From the NCBI RefSeq assembly GCF_030269925.1, contig NC_085123.1, forward strand, positions 2,232,001-2,296,000: a stretch of 64,000 nt of DNA. Reading direction: 5' to 3'. The stretch's first letter is position 1. The number at the start of each line of letters is the position of its first letter. Shown one piece after another: positions 22,895 to 35,031 of the stretch. Position numbers and translations under genes: made by a program. The DNA is from Bombyx mori. Lineage: Eukaryota; Arthropoda; Insecta; Lepidoptera; Bombycidae. Below the pieces are notes generated by a model, which worked only from the letters and a program-made list of their open reading frames with translations, did no database searches and was not told the origin of the DNA.

Positions 22895-22992
22895 GTTACC
22901 TGCCTGCGGGATTCGAACACTGGCGCAGTCGCATCGTTAGATACGAATGCACCGGACGTCTGTCTTATCCTTTAGGCCACGACGACTTCCAA
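22895..22992 (-). mobile_element. Bm1 SINE head only
   Basis: Minus-strand tRNA-like head (gcgggattcgaacactgg, tcctttaggccacgacga) directly after the RTE-like fragment. Confidence 0.85.
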
Positions 22993-23046
22993 AAGGGTGA
23001 CCCAAGCATAAATAACATTTTTCTCCTACCTACGCCGAAAGTTCGG

Positions 23047-23165
23047 TTTTCCTCCCACTGCACAGGGAAGAAAGTCTAACTTTTGCTCCCGCTGTACAGG
23101 GAAGAAAGTCTAATTTTTCCTCCCGCTATACAGAGAAAAAAGTCTAACTTTTCCTCCCTGGGTAC
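23047..23165. repeat. 34-bp tandem repeat
   Basis: Three and a half units of ttttcctcccgctgtacagg + gaagaaagtctaac. A related inverted pair (gtgcaccgcgggaaaaaagt at 23499 and acttttctcccttggtgcac ending 23587) suggests both belong to one larger element. Confidence 0.75.
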
Positions 23166-23399
23166 AAGTGCGCATGCGCGTTAGTGTCTACGTCTGCTCT
23201 CACGCACCTGAAATTCTCCGTCATTGTTGTGCTCGGGTAATTTGCAATATTGTGTTTAGTGTAAAAGTGAAATAAATAAAAGGCAATAAAATTTAATAGT
23301 GAAGTATTAAACAAAGATGAGTTCATCAGACAGTTCTTATTCAATTAGTAGTAGTTTATTTAAAAATTAAAAAACTTTTAAATTGTTTTCTTTATGAGT

Positions 23400-23600
23400 A
23401 TGGGGGGCCCCGCCCCCCCTACCCCCGTCAGGGCTTCGCCCCCGGACCCCGGCTCGGTACTCCACGAACTTTCGACCTGGTAGAAGAAAAAAGAGTATGT
23501 GCACCGCGGGAAAAAAGTAGGACATCTCATCCCGTGTGTTTTACATTTTACAGGAGGAAATGTCCTACTTTTCTCCCTTGGTGCACAATGTACTATTAGG
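23400..23600. repeat. GC-rich block with hairpin-forming inverted repeat
   Basis: A GC-rich stretch (ggggggccccgcccccccta, cttcgcccccggaccccggc) precedes a 27-bp inverted repeat around 23499-23587. Unlike the surrounding AT-rich DNA; likely part of an unnamed transposon. Confidence 0.5.
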
Positions 23601-23806
23601 AAACAAAACAATAACGTAATTTTTTTTTTTATGAAATTTAATAATAAATAATTATTATTATACATTTCAGGTATTTATGCTTAATGAACACCTATTAATA
23701 TTATCTTAGTGGTAATTATGTAACTTCCAGAACAATTTAATTTAATTTTAATTTAACCGCCGCGTAGCAAATAATCGTTTATTTGATTACTAGATTACTC
23801 CTACAC

Positions 23807-26669
23807 TTAGTTAGAGTCTAGATTTAATTGAATTTCACTCAAATGTAGACTACGATCGTAGAAGGAGCATGTGGCCACCAGATCCCGTCCGTGGCACCAG
23901 TCCGCGCCGTAAGCGATGCTGCAGTGCTCCAAGTACTCACTGACGACATTTACTCCGTCATCGATGTGTAATATACGGAATCCGCCGTACATGCAAGCCG
24001 CTAGAACGACATTCGGTGTGATAGGGTGCCATTTCAAACGCCACACGCCGCCGTTGACGCAGGTTTCCGTGATGCACGATTTCATTTTTCTGGCGTCCCA
24101 GAGCCGGACTTTTTCATCGTAACTAAAAAAAAACGTATAAAAATTTTAAAATTGTTTTTGTATAAATACAACAGCTTCTTAGGCCGTACTTACGCAACAA
24201 AGATTTACAATTTTTTTTCTTTTCTACTTAACAATATTTTAATAAAAAATATCCGAAATCAGCACGACGGAAGCTTCACAACAGTTTTACAAATTAACCT
24301 ACACTAATTAATGTTTTACATAATAGAAGGAAAAAAAACAGTTGGTTGTCTGTAAAGTCGGTTTACGGACGATAGTTTTACGTGATAACGTCAGTCGCAA
24401 AATTATTCGAACTGCTAGCTCTGACGTCACGCGAGCAGAGAGATAAATGTGTCACAAGCCAACGCTTGGGCCGATCGGGCCTCTCTATCGCTTGTTCCGC
24501 GCTCTCCCTTGCACGCTCAGGCTCAGGCGGAACGTGACACTTTTTCGTACGTGCAGCCGGTGTTTATCGATTGATAAGACGTCGTCACGTCAAACATTGT
24601 TTTTAAATTAAGATAAGATGTTTTACGTAATTTTCAATATACAGACCTTCCAGTTAGCAACTGATGCTCCACGTCAACGTGACTCCTGATTGAGGTAACA
24701 CCAGCCTCGTGTGATTTGTTTACAGCCACGGGTCCGTCTTGTATGCGGACGTCGAAGCATTTGAATAGGCAGTCGTCGCCTCCTATAATTTAAAATCAGT
24801 TTCATATACTGTTACACCGGTAAGAGTAACGCCATCTATCGCCGAATAGCCGAACAAATATTAAAGGATCTTGTCGCCATCTATCGCCGAATAGCCGAAC
24901 GAACATCAAAGGATCTTGTAACATCTAGAACGCTCGAGAAGTACAACGCCATCTATTGACAGATAGCGGAAGTACGCACCGAAAGTGCTTTGAGGAATGT
25001 TCGCGATAATTATAGGGATGTGGTATCGGCTATAAGATATGATACACGGTCAGTCAGTAATAGGAACTACGCGAGGCAAAACAGCAAACGGATCACCTGA
25101 AGCGAAGCGGAAGAAGTGAATTGAGAATTTTAAAGTGTTTTAAGTGTTGAATACAGTTTTAAGTTGTACTTTGGTGGAACATTTATTTATCCCGAACCCC
25201 AGCGCGTAACAATACGTACTAGCTGACCGGCAAATGTTGTTTTACCATATATATTATTTCTAGAATTATTTTTTTTGGGTGGTATGAACCACCCTTAACA
25301 TTTAGGGGTATGAAAGATAGATGTTGACTCATTCTCAGACCTACCCGATATGCATACGAAATTTCATGAGAATCGGTTGAGTCATTTTGGAGGCGTATGG
25401 CAACAAACATCGCGACACGAGAATTTCATGTATTAGATATTTGCGTTTGCAAATAAAACTTTAAGCCCAATGAGTGATTATCTAAACTTGTCTCTTATTT
25501 AGAAATAGCTAATGATGACTATGAGGAAGACGCCTCATTGCACATCAAAATTTCAATACATTCAGATGAATTTATATAGGGTACATACTTATATCAAAAT
25601 ATATTTTTTTCTGTCTGTTTGTTCCGATTAATCTCTAGAACGGCTGAATCAATTTCGATAGGACTTTCACTGGCAGATAGCTGATATAATAAGTTGTAAC
25701 TTAGGCTACTCCTATTTTACAAAAATATTAAAATTATTATAAAATAATGGTTTGTTAAATTCCACGCAGACGAAGGCGCGGGCACAGCTAGTTTTTAATA
25801 TATATAAAAAAAGTTGTATAATGAAGGCGGAATACCTGAATAAAGCAGGTTTGTGTTCCAATAATTGAAAGCGCCGATCCAAGCTTCGAAGCCATGCGCT
25901 CTCCACGACGATCTCTTCTCTATTCCGTTTCCATTAACGGTCAGAATCGTGACGCATCCCGACGAATCACTGACTACTAAATTATGTACGTCACTGTCCG
26001 TTTTATTCGTCGACCAATCAAGTGACAGCGCTAATATGTCTTGACCAATAACGTGTTCGCGCCATAATTTTAAATTCAAAGTTTCGTCATTAAAAAGACG
26101 GTAGATTCGTAATTCACCGATCGACGTCACCGCTGCTAAGACAGCGTGGCCCTCCAATTTGTGATTGCACCACTTCAAGTCCAAGATCCCTGATGTATTT
26201 ACAGTTTGTATTGGTTTTATTTCTGTCGCGTCCTGATTGATTACGAATAGAAATATTTTTCCGAGTCTTGTTTGTTTCTGCGCCAATTGATCTGGAAATA
26301 AGACAGTTTTCAATAAAATAAAATTTTTGGGATTACGCCTTTATGAAAATCTGGAATTCATGGTATAGTCTGCCTATTACTTTCCATTTTAGTGTTGTTA
26401 TCACACTAAAAACTTAACGTCTGTACCAGCTGTTTTTTTGTAATTGTACCATAGATATTGATTGCTTATTTCGTTAATTCGGGTAACGGATTAAAAGAGA
26501 TGTTTAGGTCTGTAGGCGAGCAGCAAAAAAAGATACCTTCGTCGCTTTCCGCTAGCTCATAAGTTCCACATACGAGCACGTTCTTGTGAGGTTCCACGGG
26601 ACACCACTCAACTGAATCTGCACTGTACTCAGTGTTCCACTTGCAAATATTTTTCCACGTCACGTTCAT
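23807..26669 (-). CDS. DPH7: DPH7-like WD40 diphthine methyltransferase
   Basis: Four minus-strand exons, 26537-26669, 25836-26291, 24647-24782 and 23807-24122, total 1041 nt = 346 codons plus stop with matching phase at each junction. Family-specific motifs: an N-terminal YSADSVEWCP followed by VLVCGTYEL, then RLGKIFLFVIN, the repeat end SYDEKVRLWDAR (about 242-253), and GVWRLKWHP (about 267-275). Known role: DPH7 (WDR85, yeast Rrt2) demethylates methylated diphthine so that eEF2 can receive its final diphthamide amidation; it acts in the cytosol. Human DPH7 is near 450 aa and yeast Rrt2 near 390, so this is compact. Intron 2 (24783-25835) contains a solo LTR and two Helitron pieces. Only about 100 bp separates the start codon from a LINE fragment upstream, so the proximal promoter is short or overlaps repeat DNA. 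Confidence 0.88.
24337..24606. repeat. Unnamed dispersed repeat, copy 1
   Basis: Shares with 30537-30835 the start taaagtcggtttacg, acgatagttttacgtgataa, a core cctctctatcgcttgttccg and gcggaacgtgacactttttc, and an end aagacgtcrtcac. Lies in intron 3 of the DPH7-like gene. Confidence 0.7.
24810..25211. mobile_element. Solo LTR in DPH7 intron 2
   Basis: A 402-bp sequence starting TGTTAC and ending GTAACA, flanked by the direct 4-bp duplication atac (24806-24809 and 25212-25215). It holds two tandem copies of a 40- to 46-bp unit (gccatctatcgccgaatagc) and a TATA-like box (ctataagatatga). No internal retroviral-type coding region is present, so it is a recombined solo LTR. Orientation and superfamily are not decided. 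Confidence 0.75.
25219..25437 (-). mobile_element. Short Helitron-like element
   Basis: Minus strand starts TCTAATACATGAAATTCTCG and ends CAGCTAG, with an A before and a T after it, as expected for insertion at AT. 219 bp, only 7 bp after the solo LTR. Confidence 0.6.
25605..25791 (+). mobile_element. Helitron-like 3' fragment
   Basis: Ends with a GC-rich hairpin-like stretch (cacgcagacgaaggcgcggg) then CTAG followed by T; the 5' end is missing. It lies about 45 bp from the DPH7 exon 2 boundary. Confidence 0.6.
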
Positions 26670-26772
26670 ACTAAAAAAGTTTTTATTACAATTAAAAAAA
26701 AAAGTTTTTCTGCTAGCAGCACTATCCCGCTGAATTATCACTTGACACGGAGATGAAATAAATATAAAACAA

Positions 26773-27075
26773 GTGTGCTCTGAGGAATTATTCGAAATGA
26801 TCCCCTCATCTCCTTTTTATCATCGCACCTCCCGCCACCGGAGCAGAGTTCATCCATATTATCTGGAACTGCTGCGTTTATCGACAGTGCGTTTCCAAAG
26901 ATGTTTGTTGCCACGTTTCATCCGGCTTTGGAATGAGCTCTCCTCCACGGTGTTTCCCGAGCGCTGTGACATGTCCTTCTACAAACGAGGCTTGCGGAGA
27001 GTACTTATTGGTAGGCAGCGACTTGGCTCTGCCCCTGGCATTGCTGACGTCCATGAGCGACGGTGACCACTTGTC
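26773..27075 (+). mobile_element. LINE 3' fragment upstream of DPH7
   Basis: Encodes the same LINE C-terminus (CSEELFEMIPSSPFYHR, RLWNELSSTVFPERC) and most of the tail, which decays near 27075. It begins about 100 bp from the DPH7 start codon. Confidence 0.85.
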
Positions 27076-27410
27076 ACCTTGACCACGGTGACAAATTATG
27101 ACAAACAACATTCTTATAAAAATCTAAAACAGAACCTCGTCTATTTTTGAAGTCTGCTATAAAATTTCAGTAACAACTTTTTTATTATTATTTTTATAAC
27201 CACGCGATTTAAGATCAATTGTTACGCAGGGTAGAATTTTGATTGACACATAGCAGAGCTTATGCGCCACGCGAATTAATTGCGAGTAGTTTTTAATTAA
27301 CTTAAAGAAGTTTATTGCAGCTTACAACGCTAGGAATGAAAACTTTAAGAAAGACAAAAAGAAAAAAAAAACAAGGTAACTATCTGTCTCGCACTTAGCA
27401 TTTCTTTTTT

Positions 27411-27662
27411 TCCTACTTAAGCTGATAGCCTTGAGGCTATTACAGCGTAACCTTAATTAGTAGGTGCACGGGGCTCAAACCGGAGTGATGCTAGCACTGA
27501 CCCTAGCAAGAGCAGGGTTTAGCAGAAACTACCACCGGTTCGGAAACGCGACCCACTGAGAAGATCCGGCGAGACACTCAGTGGGCTGTGTCTAAGGGTT
27601 AATTCGCTCGTCGAGCCCTTCATCGCAAGCGACGGGTTCGACGAGGACGATGACCGGAACAT
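27411..27662 (-). repeat. Retroelement-tail family B copy
   Basis: Minus strand; agctgatagccttgaggcta, gagaagatccggcgagacac. Confidence 0.8.
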
Positions 27663-29396
27663 TTCTTCAAGACGGACGCTTACACCAAAATGTAGGGTAA
27701 TTTGTCCAACCAAATAAAACACAAGATGACTACATTAAACCCATTTATTTATATTAAAAATATGTCCATAGAGGAGGAACGGAGTTCTATATCTATTCAA
27801 CTGCGGTGAACTTTTCGTTACACAATTGTCGTATTAACTAATTTGTACTGTTTTGTGGTTCATCACTTACTTGGTAGGTTTTTTTTTCAATAGGAATTAC
27901 ATCGAGATTAATAAGAAAAAGATTTATATATAAACGGACTCTTCGAAACATTGTAGCGTATAATAAAACTGCGAGTTTATAACATTATTAACCATTTTTT
28001 TAATCAATTATCCTCAACGATAGGTAATGTTTTATTTTTTACTATTATCTTTAATCGACTATCAAACATCGATTACGTAAAGAGATTCGATTTTATTTTA
28101 ATAAAGCAACGTTCTTTTTTTTCAATTCGCGTCCGTCTCGCGTTTCATTATACGCAAACTATAAAAATATTAGTTTAAAACTATATATAAACTATTTTAT
28201 TCGTATACTGAAACAGTATATCCACAACTTGTGGTTTCGCTTACCCCTATACCGATAGTACAATGATTCAGAACAGTCCTTTATCTATACCGATTTAGAA
28301 GAGAAAAAAACGGGAGACAAATGCAACGAATCTTGTGAGCATAGCGCTTAAAACAGCGACGAAATACCGAAAAGTCATCAAAACTAAAAATCGTATTGAG
28401 AATCCATTGTTGTTCTTGTTGTATAGTGGTTAAGATAATTCGAAACCTGATCGAATTTTCTCTGGAACATGTACTGTCATAAAGAATACCGCGAACCTGG
28501 ACATGTTTGACTAGTTTCGTGAATTCTAAAAATAGTTATATTTCAATGAATTATTGGTATAACTGGCAACACTATTACTGCAAAAATATATCCCAATTTG
28601 GAAGCACCATAAATAAGTGCCGTAGTAAAACGTAAAACATTCTTAAGCACAACGCATTTGAAAATTGATATATTAATTTTCATCGCATTCCTTTGAAATA
28701 GATTTAAGAAATCGTTATTAGACATGAAATATATCGAATCAAAATTAACTATACGTGTACCATATCTCTATGTGTTGTGATCGAAGTAGAAAAAACAAAG
28801 TTTTGTTTTAATTTCAAAGAATATTTTCTTTCGTTGCGAATATTGAGAGTTGAGAGAGTCGTGACCATTTTGGAATGGTAGATTACAGAAGAGCTTTCTT
28901 TTCCAGATACGTTACATATTGTTACGGATAGCGACAAAAAGAACAAACGTAAAAAAAGCAAAATCAATAAAAAAAACCGTGGACTCGTAATAATTACAAC
29001 ATTAAAATTTAAACTATGTAAGTTCATTATTAATTAGTGGTAACTTATTTCATAATAATCATAAAATGTAATTATCGACTACACGTTATATCGTAAATTC
29101 TCTTATATATTTATATGTATATAATCAATAATTATACTAAAGGTATACTCAGACGGCAGTTTATATTAAAAATTCTGTCTATTTTACTCAACTAGGGAGG
29201 TAGAAACGAATTCAGACAAGCGATTATTGTTCGAATAATATAAATTAAAAAACGAATTTAAAAGTTTATTTCTACTTGTCTACGCGACGACCGCTGTGTT
29301 CAGACGTCACTAAAAACTGTATTCTAAATGTATCAGCCGCATATTGCCTGGATTCACATCAACTATCTCGCGTCGACATCAGTATGCTTAGTCAGA
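27663..29396. other. AT-rich intergenic stretch
   Basis: Lies upstream of the DPH7-like gene. AT-rich; only short chance ORFs and no recognised repeat or exon. Confidence 0.4.
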
Positions 29397-29539
29397 GTTT
29401 TTTAACGTAATAGATAGCGTAAAAGTTAACCCAATTGTGTATGCAATTAGAACAGCGCCCCTAGCGGCAAACGTACGCAAACGATCCCGTTCCATACAAA
29501 TATGAGCTAACTTTTACGCTATCGAGAACGTTAAAAAAC
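29397..29539. mobile_element. Palindromic MITE, copy 2
   Basis: Same family as 2849-2985: arms ttttttaacgt and cgttaaaaaa, gcgtaaaagttaac and its complement, and the core gcgcccctagcggc in the opposite orientation. Confidence 0.82.
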
Positions 29540-29809
29540 TCGCACTAAGCACAGATCTGATACTAATTTCAAATTAGTGTCATCTGTGTGCTTAGTGTGT
29601 GAATTATGTACGACCTTCTAGACATTCGCGTCAGTTTCGTTAATTCCATTTTTACTTCTCATGGCAACACCTTCGTCGCTATTGGGTATTAGACGGCCGA
29701 ATCTGGCAACACGGTCACCGTAAAGACTGCTGTTGTAAATTATTCTCATGATTTATTTCCCTATTGAACAAGCGGCCTTAATAAATGAATAAATTGAAAA
29801 TCTCAATTC

Positions 29810-30222
29810 TTTCTTTCTGGTCGTTCCCTCAATGCTGAGGATCGTGACTGTATGTCAATCTTCTCCACTCGGTCCGGTTCTGCGCCATATCTCCCCATAT
29901 CTGGCCTCCAGTCACCACCTTGAGTTGGTCAACCCATCTAGCTGGCGCTCTTCCTCTAGCGCGCTTCCCCTCCATCTGTCCGAGAATTGTGAGTTTCTCC
30001 AGGCTGTGCAACGAGGATCGCATTATGTGCCCAAAGAAACTGCGGATCCTTTCCTGGCACATAGTCAGCAGGCGCTTGGTGACCTTCAACTCTTCGAGGA
30101 TGGAGACATTGGTTCTCATAGCTGTCCAAGGAATGCGTAGCAGCTTTCTCCAGCAATACATTTCAAACGCCGCAATCTTTTTGCGTTCCTTTTTCCTGAG
30201 ACACCGTCTCCACCCCGTACAA
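29810..30222 (-). mobile_element. RTE-like LINE 3' end
   Basis: Minus strand encodes CWRKLLRIPWTAMRTNVSIL, FFGHIMRSS and GKRARGRAPARWVDQ, the usual C-terminus of RTE-type elements. Confidence 0.82.
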
Positions 30223-30536
30223 TTAAATAATAATAATTAATAATAATCTCAATTAAAGAGATGTTATTTTTTGTTCTATAAAATATATTTTCCCACTTTC
30301 AAGCGGTAATTAGGTGGCGCAAGTACTTCGTTTCGATATTTCGGGCACAAATTTTAATTAGAATGGATTTAAAGTATAATTCAATTCTGAATTATTTGAA
30401 TGCTGTTACAGCCTTCAAAGACATAAGTGAACGTAGAACCGTTGTATGCCAAAGTTACATACAAACTAGCTAAGCATTGTGTGCCTTATAATCACCCTCA
30501 AAAATGAGTTAAACCAGCTTCTGCAAATGCTACTAA

Positions 30537-30835
30537 AACTGTCTATAAAGTCGGTTTACGAACGATAGTTTTACGTGATAACGTCATAAAGAAATATTGA
30601 TGAAAAATTGCATACTTTTATGAATTGAATTGAATTATTATTATTTTGTATAGTACAGAGTAGTTAAAAGTTGAAATTTTTTTTATTTTTTTCGATATTT
30701 TAATGCTTGGGCCGATCGTGCCTCTCTATCGCTTGTTCCGCGCTCTCGCTTGCACGCTTACGCACGGGCGGAACGTGACACTTTTTCGTGCGTGCAGCTG
30801 GTGTTCATCGATTTATAAGACGTCATCACATGAAA
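30537..30835. repeat. Unnamed dispersed repeat, copy 2
   Basis: Second copy of the 24.3-kb repeat in the same orientation. Its middle is replaced by unrelated AT-rich sequence (about 30590-30700) while both ends are kept. Confidence 0.7.
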
Positions 30836-32839
30836 ATTTTAAAATATATATAATATCAGTGTGTATGTTTCAATAAATGATAAACAGTGAAACACTACAC
30901 TCTCGGCATATACTAAATAAGCCTGTTTTATGTGCGAGGATAAAATTACACATAGCCACTGTGACCACCATGCATCACAACAGCTTCTGACGAAAAAAAG
31001 GAGTTCATTGTTCAACAATATCGCTTGCCTGAATCCTTACCACTACAACAAGGAACTATTGTCACAGCATGGATGTACATACGAACAAATGTCTAAAACT
31101 AAAATTTATTTACAACTTAAGCTATCCAAAAACAAACATAAAAAATTAATGAGCATATATCACTTAATAACTATTCATTATAGATATATGATAAAACTTT
31201 TCTTATATGGCTTGAAGAGAATTTTTTTTGTGTTCACTGTTTACAATTTTCAAGTAACATTACAATGAGCAATGTTGCCGAAAACAAGTTATAATTGATT
31301 ATAGTAATTTTTGCTTACGGGATATTTTAACCAACCATTGTCTGTGATTTTTTAATCTACTTTCGATGAACAAATCAATCAGGAGGGGACGCTACCCTTC
31401 CTTCTTTCAGAGGCCATAAAAATCATATTTTGTTCATGTTCAATAGTTATTACCATTATCCCAATCACCAAGCCACAATAGAAAAAAACCTTATTCAATA
31501 TCCAAATTAATATCATTCATTGACAACAGAATTCAATTTGCAATGCAACCGTTTGTGAATACCCATTCATATAGCAGTTTTCTAAAATAAGCATCGTTTT
31601 TCATTATAAACATTTAGTTTAAAAAAAATCGCTTATCAATATGATACTCATGTTTGTAATTGTAAAGTTACAATCAATCAACTTCATTTACTAAAAATAG
31701 TACACATTTAATCAACTTTCCTGGCAACACTGCCTCACTCAATACAGAGTTAACTATGACATTGACACTTTAAATTTTTAATATCATTACTATATTTATA
31801 GTGTTTGAAAATGAGGTAGATGTTCACAATAAATGTTTCTATCACAGCCTGTGTTCATTCATGACATAAACATTTATGTACATATTGTATATAGTTCCGG
31901 AATATTCCCAAAATTATAATCTTGAGTTATCGGCTAAATGGAAATGTAAGGTTTTAAATTAGTTAGACAAACAGGGATGAAAATTAAGTGACACTCAATA
32001 AAAGTTATTATGTTAAATAATCCAACTAAAATGTCTGTATCTATTAAATTGAAAAAAATTTTTTTTTTCTTCACTGTTCTTTTGAAATAGTTTCACTCGC
32101 ATTCATCAATGGTTGAGGTTTTTACTAATAATAACTATTTTGAATTGAAAATTAAATACAAACTCGGTAATTCTTAATTATACATCTAAGTACCCTGAAT
32201 CAGTTCAAGCTAACCAAATATTAATGTATATAAGTTTAGATTCACTTTATACTTGTACAGTATTTAAATATGGCTTGAATACCTTAGCGGCTCTTAAGAC
32301 TATCACATTTGAATACCAGTTCATGGAGTGCATCTCATTTCATTCACCGAGAGGAAATATTCAACAAAGTGTAATGAATATAAATTGAAATTAACATTAC
32401 AGATTAAGCAACTAACTTCCTTTTTATTTGAAAACTGGTTATTATGAAGTGTTCTGTGATAACAATAACGAGTTTCTGTGAATTTTTTTCATGTATAATT
32501 GTTATAATCATTAAATTTTTTATTAGGTGTAATAAGTATGAGTGCTAAATTCATATTTTGAATAATGATGACATGAACCGTAAATATTTAATGCGCGTGC
32601 CTTTAAAATGTGAGTCTCAAAATTTAAATTCTTTTTTCTAGTTTCATAAATATAATCTATCAACAAATACGACAAATTTAACTAAATTTAAATGTCTTTC
32701 ATTAAATAATTTACATATTTTATGTAGCATTCATAACTTTAAATTTATTATTATTTGTAAATTGTATTATTTCCAAGTATACTTTAGTTTACTTTGAGGT
32801 ACACTAAAAATTGACTGGTTTGATTTGTTACTGTCAAAA
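30836..32839. other. AT-rich stretch 3' of the CDK2AP gene, possible long 3'UTR
   Basis: The CDK2AP stop codon is at 32840 on the minus strand, so this stretch is where its 3'UTR would lie. Very AT-rich, with several minus-strand AATAAA-like sites. The 112-aa plus-strand ORF at 30930-31268 shows no coding features. Confidence 0.35.
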
Positions 32840-33190
32840 CTACTGTCGTGCCGATCTTTCAGTTTCAATGAGACACTCCCTAACCAAAATACGTGCGTGA
32901 ACGATACCCCGTTTCAGACGTTCTGCTGAGCTGCGACTACCTGAATAACTGGGTCTGACCTCTTTACCCATCTCTTCGATAACAGAAAGGAGTTGGGCGT
33001 ACTTGGAAGTGCCGTTGTCCTTGTCCTTTCCAACAGATGATGGAGAGGAAGCCGGAACTGTTGAGATGGTCGCGTGACTGCTACCACCATGACCCAGCTC
33101 CTTGTGTACATTTTTACCGCTCATTGGAATGGCTGTGACGGTTACATCACTCAATTTTGACTCCACGGCCTGAATATCCATCGCTTCCAT
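32840..33190 (-). CDS. CDK2AP1: CDK2AP1/2 (DOC-1) family protein
   Basis: Single coding exon of 116 aa, close to the 115 aa of human CDK2AP1. Residues about 62-116 hold the conserved DOC-1 helical region: [45 protein letters not shown]. The first half is low complexity, as in relatives. Known role: CDK2AP proteins are small dimeric subunits of the NuRD chromatin-remodelling complex and were first described as CDK2 partners. I start at MEAMDIQ because the sequence just upstream (cctattttacag) looks like a splice acceptor at 33197-33198. This makes the longer in-frame start MFNVTV intronic. A matching donor GTATGT follows a non-coding exon ending at 33388. Confidence 0.9.
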   Translation of the reverse strand: MEAMDIQAVESKLSDVTVTAIPMSGKNVHKELGHGGSSHATISTVPASSPSSVGKDKDNGTSKYAQLLSVIEEMGKEVRPSYSGSRSSAERLKRGIVHARILVRECLIETERSARQ

Positions 33191-33387
33191 GGCTATCTGT
33201 AAAATAGGCCGTACCGTAACATTAAACATTGTTTATCACCGAACGAAATTGTCACCGAAACATAAAACTTACCAATTTTAATAGATATAGTTAAACATTT
33301 TCGTCATCACGAATACGGTATATTAGCGTGTCATAAGTGAAAACTGATAAATTCTACACCAAATTATAGATTAAGTGTAGGACATAC

Positions 33388-33600
33388 CTTAATCCGTTGT
33401 CTGGTTCTTCCTCGTTAATTCGACTTGTAGATATAGAAACAGAGCGAACACGTTACTATACTTTGGAATGCCGACAGGTCGTAATTAAATAAGTTGATCT
33501 CTTGTAATAAAAGAAATAAATTATTAAGCGATTTCGCTGTAAATAACAAACAACTCCACAAATCACCACATTGACATGTCCCCGAACTTCCGATTCCGAC
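33388..33600 (-). promoter_or_regulatory. 5'UTR exon and promoter zone of the CDK2AP gene
   Basis: On the minus strand a purine-rich stretch ends in a donor GTATGT (splice after position 33388) and pairs with the acceptor before 33196. It is therefore a likely first, non-coding exon. Its 5' limit is not visible; the end given is approximate. Confidence 0.5.
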
Positions 33601-33834
33601 CGAAATTCGAATTGGTTTAGTGATAGTGATGTGAATTTTGTATCAAATAGTCGTCGAGTGATAGTGATTCATTGTTGCCAGTGGGAGCGATTTGAAATTT
33701 TATTGTAATGAAGCTCGGTTTCGACTTTTCCTGTTAATCGACTACAAAGGTCGAAACGTTTCTCACTAAGAATAATCATGGATTACTTAAAAAAAATTAG
33801 TAACTACCTACTTATCCATAATGAAACTCTCTCT

Positions 33835-34137
33835 CTCTTCCCAGCTATTTATTCCACATGGTGGTGGGGTCAGCTTTTCTGACTTTACTCCTCCACTTCG
33901 CTCTGTTTTCGACATCCTCGTCAGCAACATTGCATTCTCTCTTGTCCTTCAGCACTACGTCCCTCCACCTTGTTTTGAGTCTACCTCTAGGTCTCCGACC
34001 GGGGAGGTCGAGCAGTAGCGCCAAATTTCCGACGTAGTCAGGCTTCCTTTTCACTTGGCCATACCATCTCAGCCTACTCTCCTGCATCTTGTCGGCAATG
34101 TCCCGTACACCTAGACTTCCACGCACGTACTCGTTAC
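33835..34137 (-). mobile_element. RTE-like LINE 3' end
   Basis: Minus strand encodes SRLRWYGQVKRKPDYVGN, PGRRPRGRLKTRWRDV and KADPTTMW, a different RTE-like family from the 29.8-kb and 38.9-kb copies. Confidence 0.82.
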
Positions 34138-34429
34138 GGATTTTATCGATTTTATTTTATTTTATCCATAATGGAACTGAAACACACAATTTTGTACGTA
34201 TACATTTTTTAGACCAAAATATAATACAAATAAAGTGTCTCGCTCTTAATCAGAAGAGATGTAGGCATAATAAAATTATATTTGCTGATCATCTTCAAAA
34301 CTCTATTTATGGTGTTTATTGAAATATGTTATTTATAGAGTTGTGAAGTATTTGTTTATTTTTTTCTATAAAGTATTATTTAGATTAAGGAATCAGAGGC
34401 TTCCAATCCCGTTAAATGATTGTTGATTG

Positions 34430-34811
34430 TTGCGCCAGTTCCATTCCCGATCCTGCGGACAGAATGGAAAGCAGTCGACGTCGCCCAAAACACGTCATCT
34501 CGGATCCTCCCGATCCACTAACGGTGCTTTTAGGTACTTCAAGCACCGGTCACCGTTCTCGTCGAACCCGTCGCTTGCGACGAAGGGCTCGACGAGTCAA
34601 TTAACGCTCAGACACAGCCCACTGAGTTTCTCGCCGGATCTTCTCAGTGGGTCGCGTTTCCGATCCGGTGGTAGATTCTGCGAAGCACGGCTCTTGCTAG
34701 GGTTCGTGTTAGCATCGTCGTCAGGTTTGAGCCCCGTGAGCTCACCTACTAGCTACGGTTACGCTGAAATAGCCACTCAAGGCTATCAGCTTAGGTAGTA
34801 AAAAAAAAAAA
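34430..34811 (+). repeat. Retroelement-tail family B copy with A tail
   Basis: Best-preserved copy: cccgatcctgcggacagaat, tctcgccggatcttctcagt, tagggttcgtgttagcatcg, then ggtagtaaaaaaaaaaa. Coding potential is not evident; it looks like a 3'UTR of an unidentified LINE or a SINE. Confidence 0.8.
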
Positions 34812-35031
34812 GTTGCGCCATCTTAATAATATTTTAATTTAAAATATATGTATTATCTACAGATTGTCTTCCAGGATTGTCAGAAGTCAGAAGTTCTGAT
34901 GTGTACAGTGTGTGATGTGTAGTGCAAAATGTATCACTGTTGATACATTGTTGATACATCACTGTAGATAGCTTGTCCTCTATTAACACAAATAATAAAA
35001 TTACTATGAAGTTGAAATCGGTAGGTTTTGC

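Noticed and set aside
30930..31268. 112-aa ORF as a gene
   Set aside because: AT-rich, Lys/Ile-rich translation with no recognisable motif, no splice context and no repeat homology.
33191..33229. Upstream start MFNVTV for the CDK2AP gene
   Set aside because: The segment looks like an intron end (cctattttacag), and the family length fits the later ATG at 33190.
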